Shown here piece by piece: positions 32,427 through 44,200 of a DNA stretch of 64,000 nt. The position numbers and the translations under genes were made by a program. Where the stretch lies: assembly GCA_964017065.1 (NCBI GenBank), contig OZ024788.1, forward strand, positions 1,024,727 to 1,088,726, written 5' to 3'. Below the pieces are notes generated by a model. The model did no database searches. It was not told the DNA's origin and saw only the letters and a list, made by a program, of their open reading frames with translations. Each line of letters opens with the position of its first letter. Position 1 is the stretch's first letter. The DNA is from Haliclona indistincta. Its lineage: Eukaryota > Porifera > Demospongiae > Haplosclerida > Chalinidae.

Positions 32427-35400
32427 ATGGCTGCAGCATTACTAGTAGCGATACTGTTTGCTGTATCGCCTACTGCTCTTTCTAATGTGCTCTATGTCAT
32501 ACCTGATGATGCAGCTGGTCACGAGTGGCAGCCATTTCCCTCACGACCATGTTATAACCTCTCCCACTACATCTCCCAGCCTGAGTCCTACTTCACTTCT
32601 AACAACACCATTATTTTCTTGGAAGGAGTACACAGCTTGGATAGAGAATATACTGTACATGTCAGTGACATTCACAATCTGACTCTGAAGGGACAAGGTC
32701 AGTGGCCGGTAGCAGGAGCTGAAGAGACTGTGATGGAGTCTACTGTCACTATCAACTGCACCAGAGGAAGAGGAGGGTTCAGTTTTACGTACTCTCGTAA
32801 CATCACTGTTGAAGGTCTTACAGTACTCAACTGTGGAGGTCTGGACAATTTCGGAGTGTTTGATTTTAACATGGTCAATGGTATAACCTTTCTTAAGAAT
32901 TCAATACAACACATGACAGGAAATGGGCTATATGTTCTTAACTGTGATGATGTTATAATCACCAACTGCTCCTACTATCATTCAGCATTATGTGATTTCA
33001 ATGAACCCCCATCACTGAACCAGGTATATAGTGGAGTAGCCATTTTCTATACTACTCACAATGCAGCAAGCTACTCTCTAGATCTGTTACACAGCAACAT
33101 GACTAAGTGCTGCTCAAGTTATGGAGGAGGTATATCATTGATTGTACGAGAAACTTCATTACTAAGATTGAAATTGCTTTTTGACTACCTGAAATTATCA
33201 CACAATAAAGCAAAGTCAACTAGCAATATTCAATTTGGTGGTGGAGGCATGTACGTTCGTTTGCATGGCACTGGCAGTGTGACACTTGTTATCAGTAATT
33301 GTGTCTTTTTTAATGGAACTGCTGCACATAATGGTGGAGGAATGGATATTAGAATTGTAATTCAATCGGCAAACATTGCAATTTATAATACCGAGTTTGT
33401 AAATAATAGCGGCAAAATTATTAGCGAGATACGGGCAAACATCCGAGCACCTGCAAAGACTAATAGAGCTCCAGATGTTACAATCTCTCTGATTAACTCA
33501 ACTATAAAGACAGAACCATACCCAGCTGCTGACAGTGCAGTCGTAATTCTTGGTTGTTGTACTAAGGTGATGATCACTAATACTAGTATGAGGTTTGCTA
33601 ATGTGAAACTCACTGGATTTTATCAACTTGGAAGTAGTTTCCCCACAATTGATAGTGAAATGCATATGGACGGCTGCCGATTCATTGGAAATGGTGAGGT
33701 GATTTCTATTCTTTACTTCACTCATGTTAGAACAAACCTCACCAACTGTGTATTCTCTAACAACAGCTGCAGTACTGTTAAAGGATGCTCAGTAGTCACT
33801 CTTGCACAGTGTGGTTATGATAATGTTATACACTCTTGCATTGTATCAGACAATGATATGACTGGAATCACTCTTAATATTTTTACAGCCGTGAACTTTG
33901 CTGGCCACAATTTGATACAAAATAACAAAAACACAGATGGAGCTGGTATTAAATTGTTCTCTCCAGCTTACATGACTGTTGATGGTGAGCTGCATCTTAA
34001 CAACAACACAGCTGATGGAAATGGTGGAGCAATCCTTGTGATAAAATCTTCAGTGCCGATTGCTTTGGAGCGGCCAAGTCTACTGCTTTTATTAAGTAAT
34101 AGAATTTTAAAGAATTTTCCATGTACGATTGGCTTTAATGACAATTACAGTTCAGTAATTTTCTCGGGAAACAGAGCAGGGAACGGAGGAAGTGACATTT
34201 ATGGTGCTTCATTGATGGATTGTGATAATAATCACATGTACGTACCACACATAGGTCAACCCAATGAAACCTCATGGTACTTTGACACTCCTCTTATGAA
34301 ATACTTCAAGTTTTCTGGTAACACTGACAGACTCTCCTCCATGTCTTCCGACCCCATCATGGTCTGCTTCTGTAACACCACCACTAACTTACCAGACTGC
34401 TTTGATAGGACCCATCACATACAAACATATCCAGGATTAGAGATCAACACAACAATAGCAACAGTAGGACGATATGGTGGTACAAGTGCAGGTGATGTGC
34501 AGGTCACTGCTCGACATGCAACACTAGTTCGATATTACGGAAAAATTGAGACTACTAACTGCTTCCAGCTCCACATTCTCCTGCAGAACACATCCTCAAC
34601 AACAGCACTGGTTGATATCCGAGTGATTGGCGGTCTACAAGACTGGGGTGTGTTTATTGGAGTGGACATTCTAGAGTGCCCAATTGGTTTTACATACGAT
34701 CAGACCTCAGGACAATGCCAATGTGACCAATTCTTAGAAACCAGCAATGTCCAATGTAACTTGTCAACCACTCCTAACCAGTTTCTGAGATCAGGCAACA
34801 GTTGGTTCGCCTACATCAACAACACTCAGTGTATAACAGGTACTAGTAATTGTCCGTTTGACTACTGCAATCGATCCAATGTCTCATTTGACATCATGGC
34901 ACCTGATCGCCAGTGTTTAGGTAATAGAACAGGTATACTATGTGGACAATGCCAGTCTCACCTTAGTATCATGCTGGGATCCAACCACTGTGGTACTTGC
35001 TCTAACTGGTATCTTTTCTTGTTGCCAGTGTTTGCCCTCGCTGGCATAGTGTTGGTGGCTGTGTTGATGTTCCTCAACTTAAGTGTCTCTGTCGGAACTA
35101 TCAATGGATTACTGTTCTATGCTAATATGGTAAAGCTCAATGAAGCTTTCTTCTTCCCAAATGGTAGTGTTCCAGTGGTGAGCCAGTTCATCTCTTGGCT
35201 GAACCTTGATCTCGGTATTGAAGTGTGTTTGTTTGATGGACTGGATGGCTACTGGAACACTTGGCTACAGTTCACCTTTCCTGCTTACCTGTTCCTGCTC
35301 ATGGGTGGTATTATTGTGGGCAGCCGCTATTCTATATGGATATGCAGGTTGTGTGGCTCTCATGCTGTCCCAGCACTAGCTACACTGTTTCTCATGTCCT

Positions 35401-36245
35401 ACACTAAAATCCTACTCACAGTCACGAATGCTCTCTCTTGGTCTCAGCTATCATGCAATGGCAGTATATTGGCAGTGTGGAGTGTAGATGGTAACATTGA
35501 GTATGGCAGTGGTAAACACTTTATTCTGGTAGTCGTCTCTTGTGGTGTCCTGGTCATTGGACTGGCTTATCCTGTTTTAGTGTTGTGTGCTCCTCTGCTG
35601 GAGAGATACAGTCACAAGTGTATCCCACAGCACAGATGGAATCCAGTGGCTAAGTTCAAGCCACTGTTGGATGCTTATGGCGGACCTTACAAAGACAAGT
35701 ATCGATTCTGGACAGGAGTAACTCTGATGGTGCGACTGGCTCTCACTGTGTCATTTTCTTTCCCTTTAGGTGACATCAATGCTTACATCATCACTACAGT
35801 TGTAGTGGGGATTTCAACATTATGGTCTTTCACACAAGGTGTGTATAAGAACTTTTATTTGACCGGACTGGAAGCATTTTATCTTGTCAACATATTTCTC
35901 CTGAGCATTGTAAGTCTGCGGGCTACTGGTTCTCTTGGGTCAAAGGATTATTCAATAGCAACCATTATCTCAGTTTGCTTGTCCATTGTCGTCTGTCTTT
36001 TAACCATGGCAGTGCATGTCTGGTGGAAATTTGACTTCAAGACTAAGATTATGAGCAGGCTATGGTTTGGAAAACAACCACCAGAGTGCATCGAAATGCT
36101 TGAGAATAATAATGAAGAAGAAAGATCTCCAGGATCCCCACCACCAATAGGAGAGCATCAGTTTGTACTGCATGAGTTTCACCGTATTAATGGAGTTCCT
36201 TCTTCACCAGTGCTGTTAGAAAGAGAACCACTATTATTTGATTGA
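32427..36245 (+). CDS. Beta-helix multi-pass membrane protein, copy 2 (1272 aa)
   Basis: Same architecture and length as copy 1, intronless, and about 90% identical by eye. Differences from copy 1: the N-terminal CPAQPC becomes FPSRPC (first Cys lost), DCQCVANRTG becomes DRQCLGNRTG (another Cys lost), and INWTRG becomes INCTRG (a Cys and a glycosylation-type site gained). The tail lacks the VYGSHR segment and ends EREPLLFD, which fits the acidic di-leucine sorting consensus; copies 1 and 4 have KRES(L/Q)LFD and do not. The beta-helix part varies more than the membrane part. The protein is identical to copy 3. Confidence 0.88.
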   Translation: MAAALLVAILFAVSPTALSNVLYVIPDDAAGHEWQPFPSRPCYNLSHYISQPESYFTSNNTIIFLEGVHSLDREYTVHVSDIHNLTLKGQGQWPVAGAEETVMESTVTINCTRGRGGFSFTYSRNITVEGLTVLNCGGLDNFGVFDFNMVNGITFLKNSIQHMTGNGLYVLNCDDVIITNCSYYHSALCDFNEPPSLNQVYSGVAIFYTTHNAASYSLDLLHSNMTKCCSSYGGGISLIVRETSLLRLKLLFDYLKLSHNKAKSTSNIQFGGGGMYVRLHGTGSVTLVISNCVFFNGTAAHNGGGMDIRIVIQSANIAIYNTEFVNNSGKIISEIRANIRAPAKTNRAPDVTISLINSTIKTEPYPAADSAVVILGCCTKVMITNTSMRFANVKLTGFYQLGSSFPTIDSEMHMDGCRFIGNGEVISILYFTHVRTNLTNCVFSNNSCSTVKGCSVVTLAQCGYDNVIHSCIVSDNDMTGITLNIFTAVNFAGHNLIQNNKNTDGAGIKLFSPAYMTVDGELHLNNNTADGNGGAILVIKSSVPIALERPSLLLLLSNRILKNFPCTIGFNDNYSSVIFSGNRAGNGGSDIYGASLMDCDNNHMYVPHIGQPNETSWYFDTPLMKYFKFSGNTDRLSSMSSDPIMVCFCNTTTNLPDCFDRTHHIQTYPGLEINTTIATVGRYGGTSAGDVQVTARHATLVRYYGKIETTNCFQLHILLQNTSSTTALVDIRVIGGLQDWGVFIGVDILECPIGFTYDQTSGQCQCDQFLETSNVQCNLSTTPNQFLRSGNSWFAYINNTQCITGTSNCPFDYCNRSNVSFDIMAPDRQCLGNRTGILCGQCQSHLSIMLGSNHCGTCSNWYLFLLPVFALAGIVLVAVLMFLNLSVSVGTINGLLFYANMVKLNEAFFFPNGSVPVVSQFISWLNLDLGIEVCLFDGLDGYWNTWLQFTFPAYLFLLMGGIIVGSRYSIWICRLCGSHAVPALATLFLMSYTKILLTVTNALSWSQLSCNGSILAVWSVDGNIEYGSGKHFILVVVSCGVLVIGLAYPVLVLCAPLLERYSHKCIPQHRWNPVAKFKPLLDAYGGPYKDKYRFWTGVTLMVRLALTVSFSFPLGDINAYIITTVVVGISTLWSFTQGVYKNFYLTGLEAFYLVNIFLLSIVSLRATGSLGSKDYSIATIISVCLSIVVCLLTMAVHVWWKFDFKTKIMSRLWFGKQPPECIEMLENNNEEERSPGSPPPIGEHQFVLHEFHRINGVPSSPVLLEREPLLFD

Positions 36246-36297
36246 TTTACTACGTAGCTTTAATTTTCTTTATTGTTTACATGCGCACGATAACTTA

Positions 36298-36538
36298 TTA
36301 GGGAGGCACGGTAGTGCCTCCCTATGTAGGGATGAACGAGAAAACAAGATGGCGGCTACATACAATGTATTAGTGTTCAAACGCTGATATTTCGCCTGGT
36401 GATGAATTTTATACGTCCAAAGACACTTAGGTCTGCTCTCTGACGTTGCCCCATCTTACAGTAGCAAGGAGATTGCTCGAAATTGTTACTAAAGTGACGA
36501 ACCTGAAAACGGTGAAAATCCAGTTTCGTCATCTTCGT

Positions 36539-36571
<33 letters not shown>

Positions 36572-37540
36572 CTCGCCTAGCACCTTTACGCGAGCAGTGC
36601 CGAGACCAAAACACCCACGAACAGTCATGAAATTCTCCTGGCATGTGCCTTTTGAACTTTGTTTTTAGCGTAACGGCGATATACATTCCGCGAGTTCTCG
36701 ATCGTGATCCATTGTCAGCTTAGTGTTAGACGCCATTAATTACTGTGATTGCGCAATACGCACGTGACCAAGCAGTGGCTAGCGCACGTGACCGGCCAAG
36801 CAGGTAGAGTATCGCCGCGCCTTATGGATCAGTATCACGGAGAGCACATACCCGGCATTTGTCTGGAGTCTTCGAAGAACGGTAAGCTCGTGTAGGATCG
36901 CCATTCTGTGCTTGCCAGATAATTATGACCGCCGTACAGGTCTACAAACAAATGTGGGCGGGGCTCGTATGCACTGCATGCACGACTAGGCAGAGCTGAT
37001 ATGTACAGCCATAGAGCATAACAATTTTAGCTACAAGTTTAAAAAAAGCCATCAACAACAGGAATACTAAACTAAGGTGGAAACAAAGACTTCTCCGTAC
37101 ATGCATGATATTGAACTGCACTTCACTAAAAAGAAAAAAGGACACAAACAAGAAATTAAAAAGATTTCTATCGAAATCAAAAGGATGTAGTGATGAAGAA
37201 ATCTACCACTGGTTCACAATGTAAACCAACAAGGAACAAGCATAGAATGGTAACACGATTGACTTGCTAACAGACCATAGATCCCTACATCAGTGGCTGT
37301 ACATAAGATCAATATTTTGTCACAAGCTGAATTCTATTCAAAGTGTCAGTCAACAGTAAATAGCTTAACTAGCTATAGTCTGGCCACAGCAGCCACTGAT
37401 GTAGGGATCTATGGTCTGTTAGCAAGTCAATCGTGTTACCATTCTATGCTTGTTCCTTGTTGGTTTACATTGTGAACCAGTGGTAGATTTCTTCATCACT
37501 ACATCCTTTTGATTTCGATAGAAATCTTTTTAATTTCTTG
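36298..37540 (-). mobile_element. TE1 copy in unit 2 (1243 bp)
   Basis: Starts TTAGGGAGGCAC and ends ATTTCTTG. The empty site in unit 4 (CTAACTTATAATTACAG) and unit 1 shows host ...AACTTA | TAATTAAAG..., so insertion is between A and T without duplication. The perfect hairpin (11-bp arms, GGTA loop) occupies 36299-36324, then TGTAGGGATGA and AAGATGGCGGCTAC. A (TTCT)n tract lies at 36535-36570. Fold-back arms lie at about 37185-37290 and 37390-37505. Confidence 0.9.
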
Positions 37541-37734
37541 TAATTAAAGCTTTATAGGTGTGCATTATAAATAATTGTTTTTAGATCGAGTGTGTTAGAG
37601 TTCAACCCTCATAGTGTTTCATTCGTGCTTATTTACAAACTTGTATCTGATCAACAATTGTTGGAACAATCTTTACTAACATGCAAAGGTATACTGCATT
37701 GTACATTGATTATAATATTATGCTAATAAATTAT

Positions 37735-38745
37735 AGCTACACTGTTTGACTTTCTCATGTCTTATACTGAAATCCTTCTTGAAGTCACTAATGCTCTTTC
37801 TATATAATTCAATGATGGTACTAGTATGTGACTGGGAGGGGTGTTGTGTTGACCATAAATTAACAGTCACTGTTTGCCACAACTGAGAGTCAAGTTTGCT
37901 GTGATCAGCTGTACATACATGCAAATGGTAACAATCCAGAGAGAACAGCAGATTGGTTCAGTAGATGGTACATACAGATTCAGTTAAACTATAAAAGCTG
38001 GTCTGATGTCTTGACTGTAATGCTGTACAGTAACTTGAGAATTAGACAAGCATGCAAGGAAACAATTATATGGTTACCAGCGAGATGAGCTCTGGCAGTT
38101 TTTTGTGTGAGAGAGGAATAGTAGAAGAGCTGAATGAAGGCGCATTCAGACAGTGGCGGATCTACAGGGGGACCAGGGGGGGCCAGGCCCCCCTAAAATT
38201 TTAAAAATATAAACCACACAATGGAATGTAAACAAGCCTTGTACAAACTTATAATACGAATAAATTATGGCCCCCCCAAGCACCTCAGGCTAGATTCGCC
38301 ACTGCATGCAGACACTTCTAAATAAATTATGACTGCAGCCGGAGTAGTCATGATCATAGGTGCTGAGAATCCATCACCTTGACTGAAGCTAGCTGTCAGT
38401 TGAATAGCAACACAACAGTATTGTGTTCAACTAGTACTTTTCTGACTGATTCTCTGCCATACAATAGATTATGATCACATCAAATAATTACTTTGTCTTT
38501 TGACGTCTGTTCTTCACCATAACGGTATTGCTGTGTCTCAAGACTGAGATCTGAGGTATAGACAACAACTACCATGCAGAGTGCAATGAAAAATGTATCA
38601 AAAGGCAGAAGATGAGATTAATGAAGCAGGAGGAAGCAATCATTGCCAAAAATAGCGTACGGCTCAGAGAGAGGAGAGAATCAGTTTGTACTAGAGATTC
38701 CCATCCTAATCAAAAGCCTTCTTCTTCAATGATGCTCGGCTGTTG
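37735..38745 (+). pseudogene. Decayed 3' fragment of the membrane-protein gene (unit 2)
   Basis: Counterpart of the relic in unit 1, with the same islands: CACTGTTTGACTTTCTCATG, TGAAGTCACTAATGCTCTTT and CAAGACTGAGATCTGAGG through CCTTCTTCTTCA. It also has an extra segment (37840-37995) that unit 1 lacks, and it is split by a hAT-type MITE. Confidence 0.65.
38151..38304. mobile_element. 154-bp hAT-type MITE (unit 2)
   Basis: TIRs CAGTGGCGGATCTA and its counterpart TAGATTCGCCACTG, with GC-rich inner palindromic parts (GGCCAGGCCCCCC / GGCCCCCCC). Flanked by CATTCAGA on the left and CATGCAGA on the right, an 8-bp duplication with one change. The empty site is at about 54450 in unit 4. These are standard hAT hallmarks. 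Confidence 0.9.
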
Positions 38746-38959
38746 CCTAGTATAGACCGCTAGAGTTATACATTGTGCAATATGTTATCATGTTATAGAT
38801 GGAAACAGTATCTTCCTCTGAGTCAAATCTTTCTTGCAATAAGTAACAAATCCTCATTAATGATGACAAGATAACAGGTTTTTTGATAAAAATATTAATG
38901 CAATGGACATGAGATTGTTTCCTGTCAGCATTGTCTCAATAACTGAGAACATTCCATTT

Positions 38960-39189
38960 TCACATGTTAAATTCCTCTCCATGCATGATTGGAAATGTCT
39001 GTACAACTAATAGTTGATGAGTTCGACTAGTGATGCAGCTGGGCTGAGTAGGCTCTATGGTATTGACTGGATTGTAGCCAATATTGGCGGGTTGAAATAT
39101 GAGTTTAGTACTGAACTGAGTATATGAGAGGGCTAGGTTAGGATCAACATCTAGAGCAGAGACAAGAGTACATCCACCAGGAATAGGGT
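38960..39189 (-). CDS. Conserved minus-strand terminal exon (unit 2)
   Basis: Same frame and CT-rich acceptor as the unit 1 exon. The visible protein change is one Pro to Ala at the LVSPLD position (LVSALD). Conservation of an open frame in neighbouring decaying DNA is compatible with recent duplication alone. Confidence 0.45.
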
Positions 39190-39373
39190 CTAGAGGGAGA
39201 GGGAGCGAGAGGGGAGAGTGTGGGAGGGAGAGAGAGAGGAAGGGAGAGAGAAGACAACAATGATACAACAATTTACTTAGCTACAAACAATATAGAATAT
39301 CTGAACAGGAGTACAGTAAACCACATGTTCCATAATCCACAAAAATTAAAATGTTGATGCAACATTCAAGAAA

Positions 39374-39730
39374 TGAACAAGTACATTATGGTAATATCAC
39401 AACTGACAGATGGTTAGGGCATTAGCTCCTGCAGTGGGTCTATGTACTTTTTGTCATATTCTATTATGTCATAATAGAATAACACTGAACAAGTACATTT
39501 CACTACTGACAGATGGTTAGGGCACTCCTGCAGTGGGTCTGTGTACTGTTTGTCATATGATATGTCATATAGAATAACACTGAACCACTCAAGAGATGGA
39601 AAAGTACATTATGGTAATGTCCAGATGGTTAGGGCACTCCTGCAGTGGGTCTGTGTACTATTTGTCATAATTTTATTCTATATGTCATATAGTGAACCAC
39701 TCAAGAGATGAACAAGTACATTATGGTAAT
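39374..39730 (+). repeat. 122-bp satellite block, unit 2
   Basis: Nearly base-for-base copy of the block at 28641-28999, including its internal deletions. Confidence 0.85.
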
Positions 39731-39902
39731 ATCACAACTCAAAATCAGCATGAATTACTACATGAGCTAGCTGCTGCCGTAGATGAACCTGAGTACAAAG
39801 AAGAAAAGAATATGTTCATGCATCATGTACATTTAACAAACACTAGATATTATTTTGGTTAATAAGATATTAAATTTAACAGCATGTTACAGAGAGAGAC
39901 AC

Positions 39903-41013
39903 TGACCGCTAATGGTTCTAAAGTTATCTGATCCTGTAATCCACGTTGATGTGATCTCTTTAACCTGTTAGAGAAACAGTCTATAAGCTTCATGATGCAT
40001 GCTTGCAGACCAGTGTTGCACTTACTGGGGCATTGCTTTCAACACACTCTCCATAATTACTATACGTATGTAGAAGAAGCAAACGAATACTTGAAGCAAC
40101 CGTCACTCTGTGTATCAAGAAGAAAAACATTAACTATTACAGATGCTACTAATGAGTTAGCTACAATAATTATTACTAGAATGAAATTATATACTCATGC
40201 ATCTGGTGAAGAACCAGGAGAACTGTTGCAGCCATTTGGTTACTATTATACCAGCAGCCGGTGAGAAATTACAACCATAATACATACACCAGCATACAAT
40301 GCGGAGAAATCGAATGTTATAACTATTGTGTGGCAGTTTTACGTATATACCTCTTGTGTTACAGTATCATTTAGAGCAGTACTCCCTTACCTCCTCACTG
40401 TGACATGCTGTAGTATAGGATACAAAGAATGCTAATTTAACTCATGATTGTACATGTAAGAGCATAATGGCTCTCAATATGGTAGAAAATTGCTTACTTT
40501 GCAATCGATTTCTTGGTAGAGCTTTTGGCTTACGCAGTTAAACTGATTCCATTGTCTCCTAGCATGCACTTTCACAGCAATCGCTGTTGCCTTCTTTAGC
40601 TATACCATATCTCTCTCCCATGATAGTTCCAGCAACGTGAGTCCCATGCATGCATGTCCATTCCCGTCATCTGCACATGATGTGCTCCCTTTGTCAGTGT
40701 TTCCTAAAAAACAAATGCAAAATGCGAAATCACAATAATAAGTTTATGTATCTATACTAAACTAAATGTAAAAGCTGAAGAATGGGATGAGTTACAGGGC
40801 AAACAAAGTGAAAAGTAAAGGTATATATCATGTGGATTAAATTGAGTATCAAAAACACCAAAAAAATGAAACAATCTATAACTATATAATAATAATAAGT
40901 AACAGCCAACAGAATGAAAAATGAAACTACGTACCTCGTCCTCCAAAGTTGGCCCTGCCCATCCAAAAGCCCCTCTCTTCGCCCACGTATTGCATTCCAC
41001 GTACACATAATAT
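39903..41013 (-). pseudogene. Decayed S8 subtilase, copy C (upstream of gene 3)
   Basis: Almost identical to copy B at an offset of 8803 bp, with the same 8-bp insertion in the His-motif exon and the same stops. One visible base difference is TGTTGCACTTACT near 40015 against TGTGGCACTTACT in copy B. The lesions therefore predate the duplication. Confidence 0.7.
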
Positions 41014-41085
41014 AGTTTGCTTTTGGACAATTGACATGACGTACTAAGCATTGCATGCCGAATGGACTGCGCGGCGCTCGCGGAC

Positions 41086-41093
41086 TATAAAAG
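41086..41093 (+). promoter_or_regulatory. TATA box of membrane-protein gene 3
   Basis: TATAAAAG in a promoter identical to that of gene 2. Confidence 0.72.
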
Positions 41094-41229
41094 CAAGAGT
41101 ACTCCTGATAAAAAACACTGTGAAGCAACTGGTCTTGATTGGATCAGCAAAACTATAGCAGCCTAGTATCTGTGAAACAATTCAGTTCCACAAAACTGCA
41201 GACAACCTCAGTACTGAGGCAGCTAGCTG

Positions 41230-44200
41230 ATGGCTGCAGCATTACTAGTAGCGATACTGTTTGCTGTATCGCCTACTGCTCTTTCTAATGTGCTCTATGT
41301 CATACCTGATGATGCAGCTGGTCACGAGTGGCAGCCATTTCCCTCACGACCATGTTATAACCTCTCCCACTACATCTCCCAGCCTGAGTCCTACTTCACT
41401 TCTAACAACACCATTATTTTCTTGGAAGGAGTACACAGCTTGGATAGAGAATATACTGTACATGTCAGTGACATTCACAATCTGACTCTGAAGGGACAAG
41501 GTCAGTGGCCGGTAGCAGGAGCTGAAGAGACTGTGATGGAGTCTACTGTCACTATCAACTGCACCAGAGGAAGAGGAGGGTTCAGTTTTACGTACTCTCG
41601 TAACATCACTGTTGAAGGTCTTACAGTACTCAACTGTGGAGGTCTGGACAATTTCGGAGTGTTTGATTTTAACATGGTCAATGGTATAACCTTTCTTAAG
41701 AATTCAATACAACACATGACAGGAAATGGGCTATATGTTCTTAACTGTGATGATGTTATAATCACCAACTGCTCCTACTATCATTCAGCATTATGTGATT
41801 TCAATGAACCCCCATCACTGAACCAGGTATATAGTGGAGTAGCCATTTTCTATACTACTCACAATGCAGCAAGCTACTCTCTAGATCTGTTACACAGCAA
41901 CATGACTAAGTGCTGCTCAAGTTATGGAGGAGGTATATCATTGATTGTACGAGAAACTTCATTACTAAGATTGAAATTGCTTTTTGACTACCTGAAATTA
42001 TCACACAATAAAGCAAAGTCAACTAGCAATATTCAATTTGGTGGTGGAGGCATGTACGTTCGTTTGCATGGCACTGGCAGTGTGACACTTGTTATCAGTA
42101 ATTGTGTCTTTTTTAATGGAACTGCTGCACATAATGGTGGAGGAATGGATATTAGAATTGTAATTCAATCGGCAAACATTGCAATTTATAATACCGAGTT
42201 TGTAAATAATAGCGGCAAAATTATTAGCGAGATACGGGCAAACATCCGAGCACCTGCAAAGACTAATAGAGCTCCAGATGTTACAATCTCTCTGATTAAC
42301 TCAACTATAAAGACAGAACCATACCCAGCTGCTGACAGTGCAGTCGTAATTCTTGGTTGTTGTACTAAGGTGATGATCACTAATACTAGTATGAGGTTTG
42401 CTAATGTGAAACTCACTGGATTTTATCAACTTGGAAGTAGTTTCCCCACAATTGATAGTGAAATGCATATGGACGGCTGCCGATTCATTGGAAATGGTGA
42501 GGTGATTTCTATTCTTTACTTCACTCATGTTAGAACAAACCTCACCAACTGTGTATTCTCTAACAACAGCTGCAGTACTGTTAAAGGATGCTCAGTAGTC
42601 ACTCTTGCACAGTGTGGTTATGATAATGTTATACACTCTTGCATTGTATCAGACAATGATATGACTGGAATCACTCTTAATATTTTTACAGCCGTGAACT
42701 TTGCTGGCCACAATTTGATACAAAATAACAAAAACACAGATGGAGCTGGTATTAAATTGTTCTCTCCAGCTTACATGACTGTTGATGGTGAGCTGCATCT
42801 TAACAACAACACAGCTGATGGAAATGGTGGAGCAATCCTTGTGATAAAATCTTCAGTGCCGATTGCTTTGGAGCGGCCAAGTCTACTGCTTTTATTAAGT
42901 AATAGAATTTTAAAGAATTTTCCATGTACGATTGGCTTTAATGACAATTACAGTTCAGTAATTTTCTCGGGAAACAGAGCAGGGAACGGAGGAAGTGACA
43001 TTTATGGTGCTTCATTGATGGATTGTGATAATAATCACATGTACGTACCACACATAGGTCAACCCAATGAAACCTCATGGTACTTTGACACTCCTCTTAT
43101 GAAATACTTCAAGTTTTCTGGTAACACTGACAGACTCTCCTCCATGTCTTCCGACCCCATCATGGTCTGCTTCTGTAACACCACCACTAACTTACCAGAC
43201 TGCTTTGATAGGACCCATCACATACAAACATATCCAGGATTAGAGATCAACACAACAATAGCAACAGTAGGACGATATGGTGGTACAAGTGCAGGTGATG
43301 TGCAGGTCACTGCTCGACATGCAACACTAGTTCGATATTACGGAAAAATTGAGACTACTAACTGCTTCCAGCTCCACATTCTCCTGCAGAACACATCCTC
43401 AACAACAGCACTGGTTGATATCCGAGTGATTGGCGGTCTACAAGACTGGGGTGTGTTTATTGGAGTGGACATTCTAGAGTGCCCAATTGGTTTTACATAC
43501 GATCAGACCTCAGGACAATGCCAATGTGACCAATTCTTAGAAACCAGCAATGTCCAATGTAACTTGTCAACCACTCCTAACCAGTTTCTGAGATCAGGCA
43601 ACAGTTGGTTCGCCTACATCAACAACACTCAGTGTATAACAGGTACTAGTAATTGTCCGTTTGACTACTGCAATCGATCCAATGTCTCATTTGACATCAT
43701 GGCACCTGATCGCCAGTGTTTAGGTAATAGAACAGGTATACTATGTGGACAATGCCAGTCTCACCTTAGTATCATGCTGGGATCCAACCACTGTGGTACT
43801 TGCTCTAACTGGTATCTTTTCTTGTTGCCAGTGTTTGCCCTCGCTGGCATAGTGTTGGTGGCTGTGTTGATGTTCCTCAACTTAAGTGTCTCTGTCGGAA
43901 CTATCAATGGATTACTGTTCTATGCTAATATGGTAAAGCTCAATGAAGCTTTCTTCTTCCCAAATGGTAGTGTTCCAGTGGTGAGCCAGTTCATCTCTTG
44001 GCTGAACCTTGATCTCGGTATTGAAGTGTGTTTGTTTGATGGACTGGATGGCTACTGGAACACTTGGCTACAGTTCACCTTTCCTGCTTACCTGTTCCTG
44101 CTCATGGGTGGTATTATTGTGGGCAGCCGCTATTCTATATGGATATGCAGGTTGTGTGGCTCTCATGCTGTCCCAGCACTAGCTACACTGTTTCTCATGT

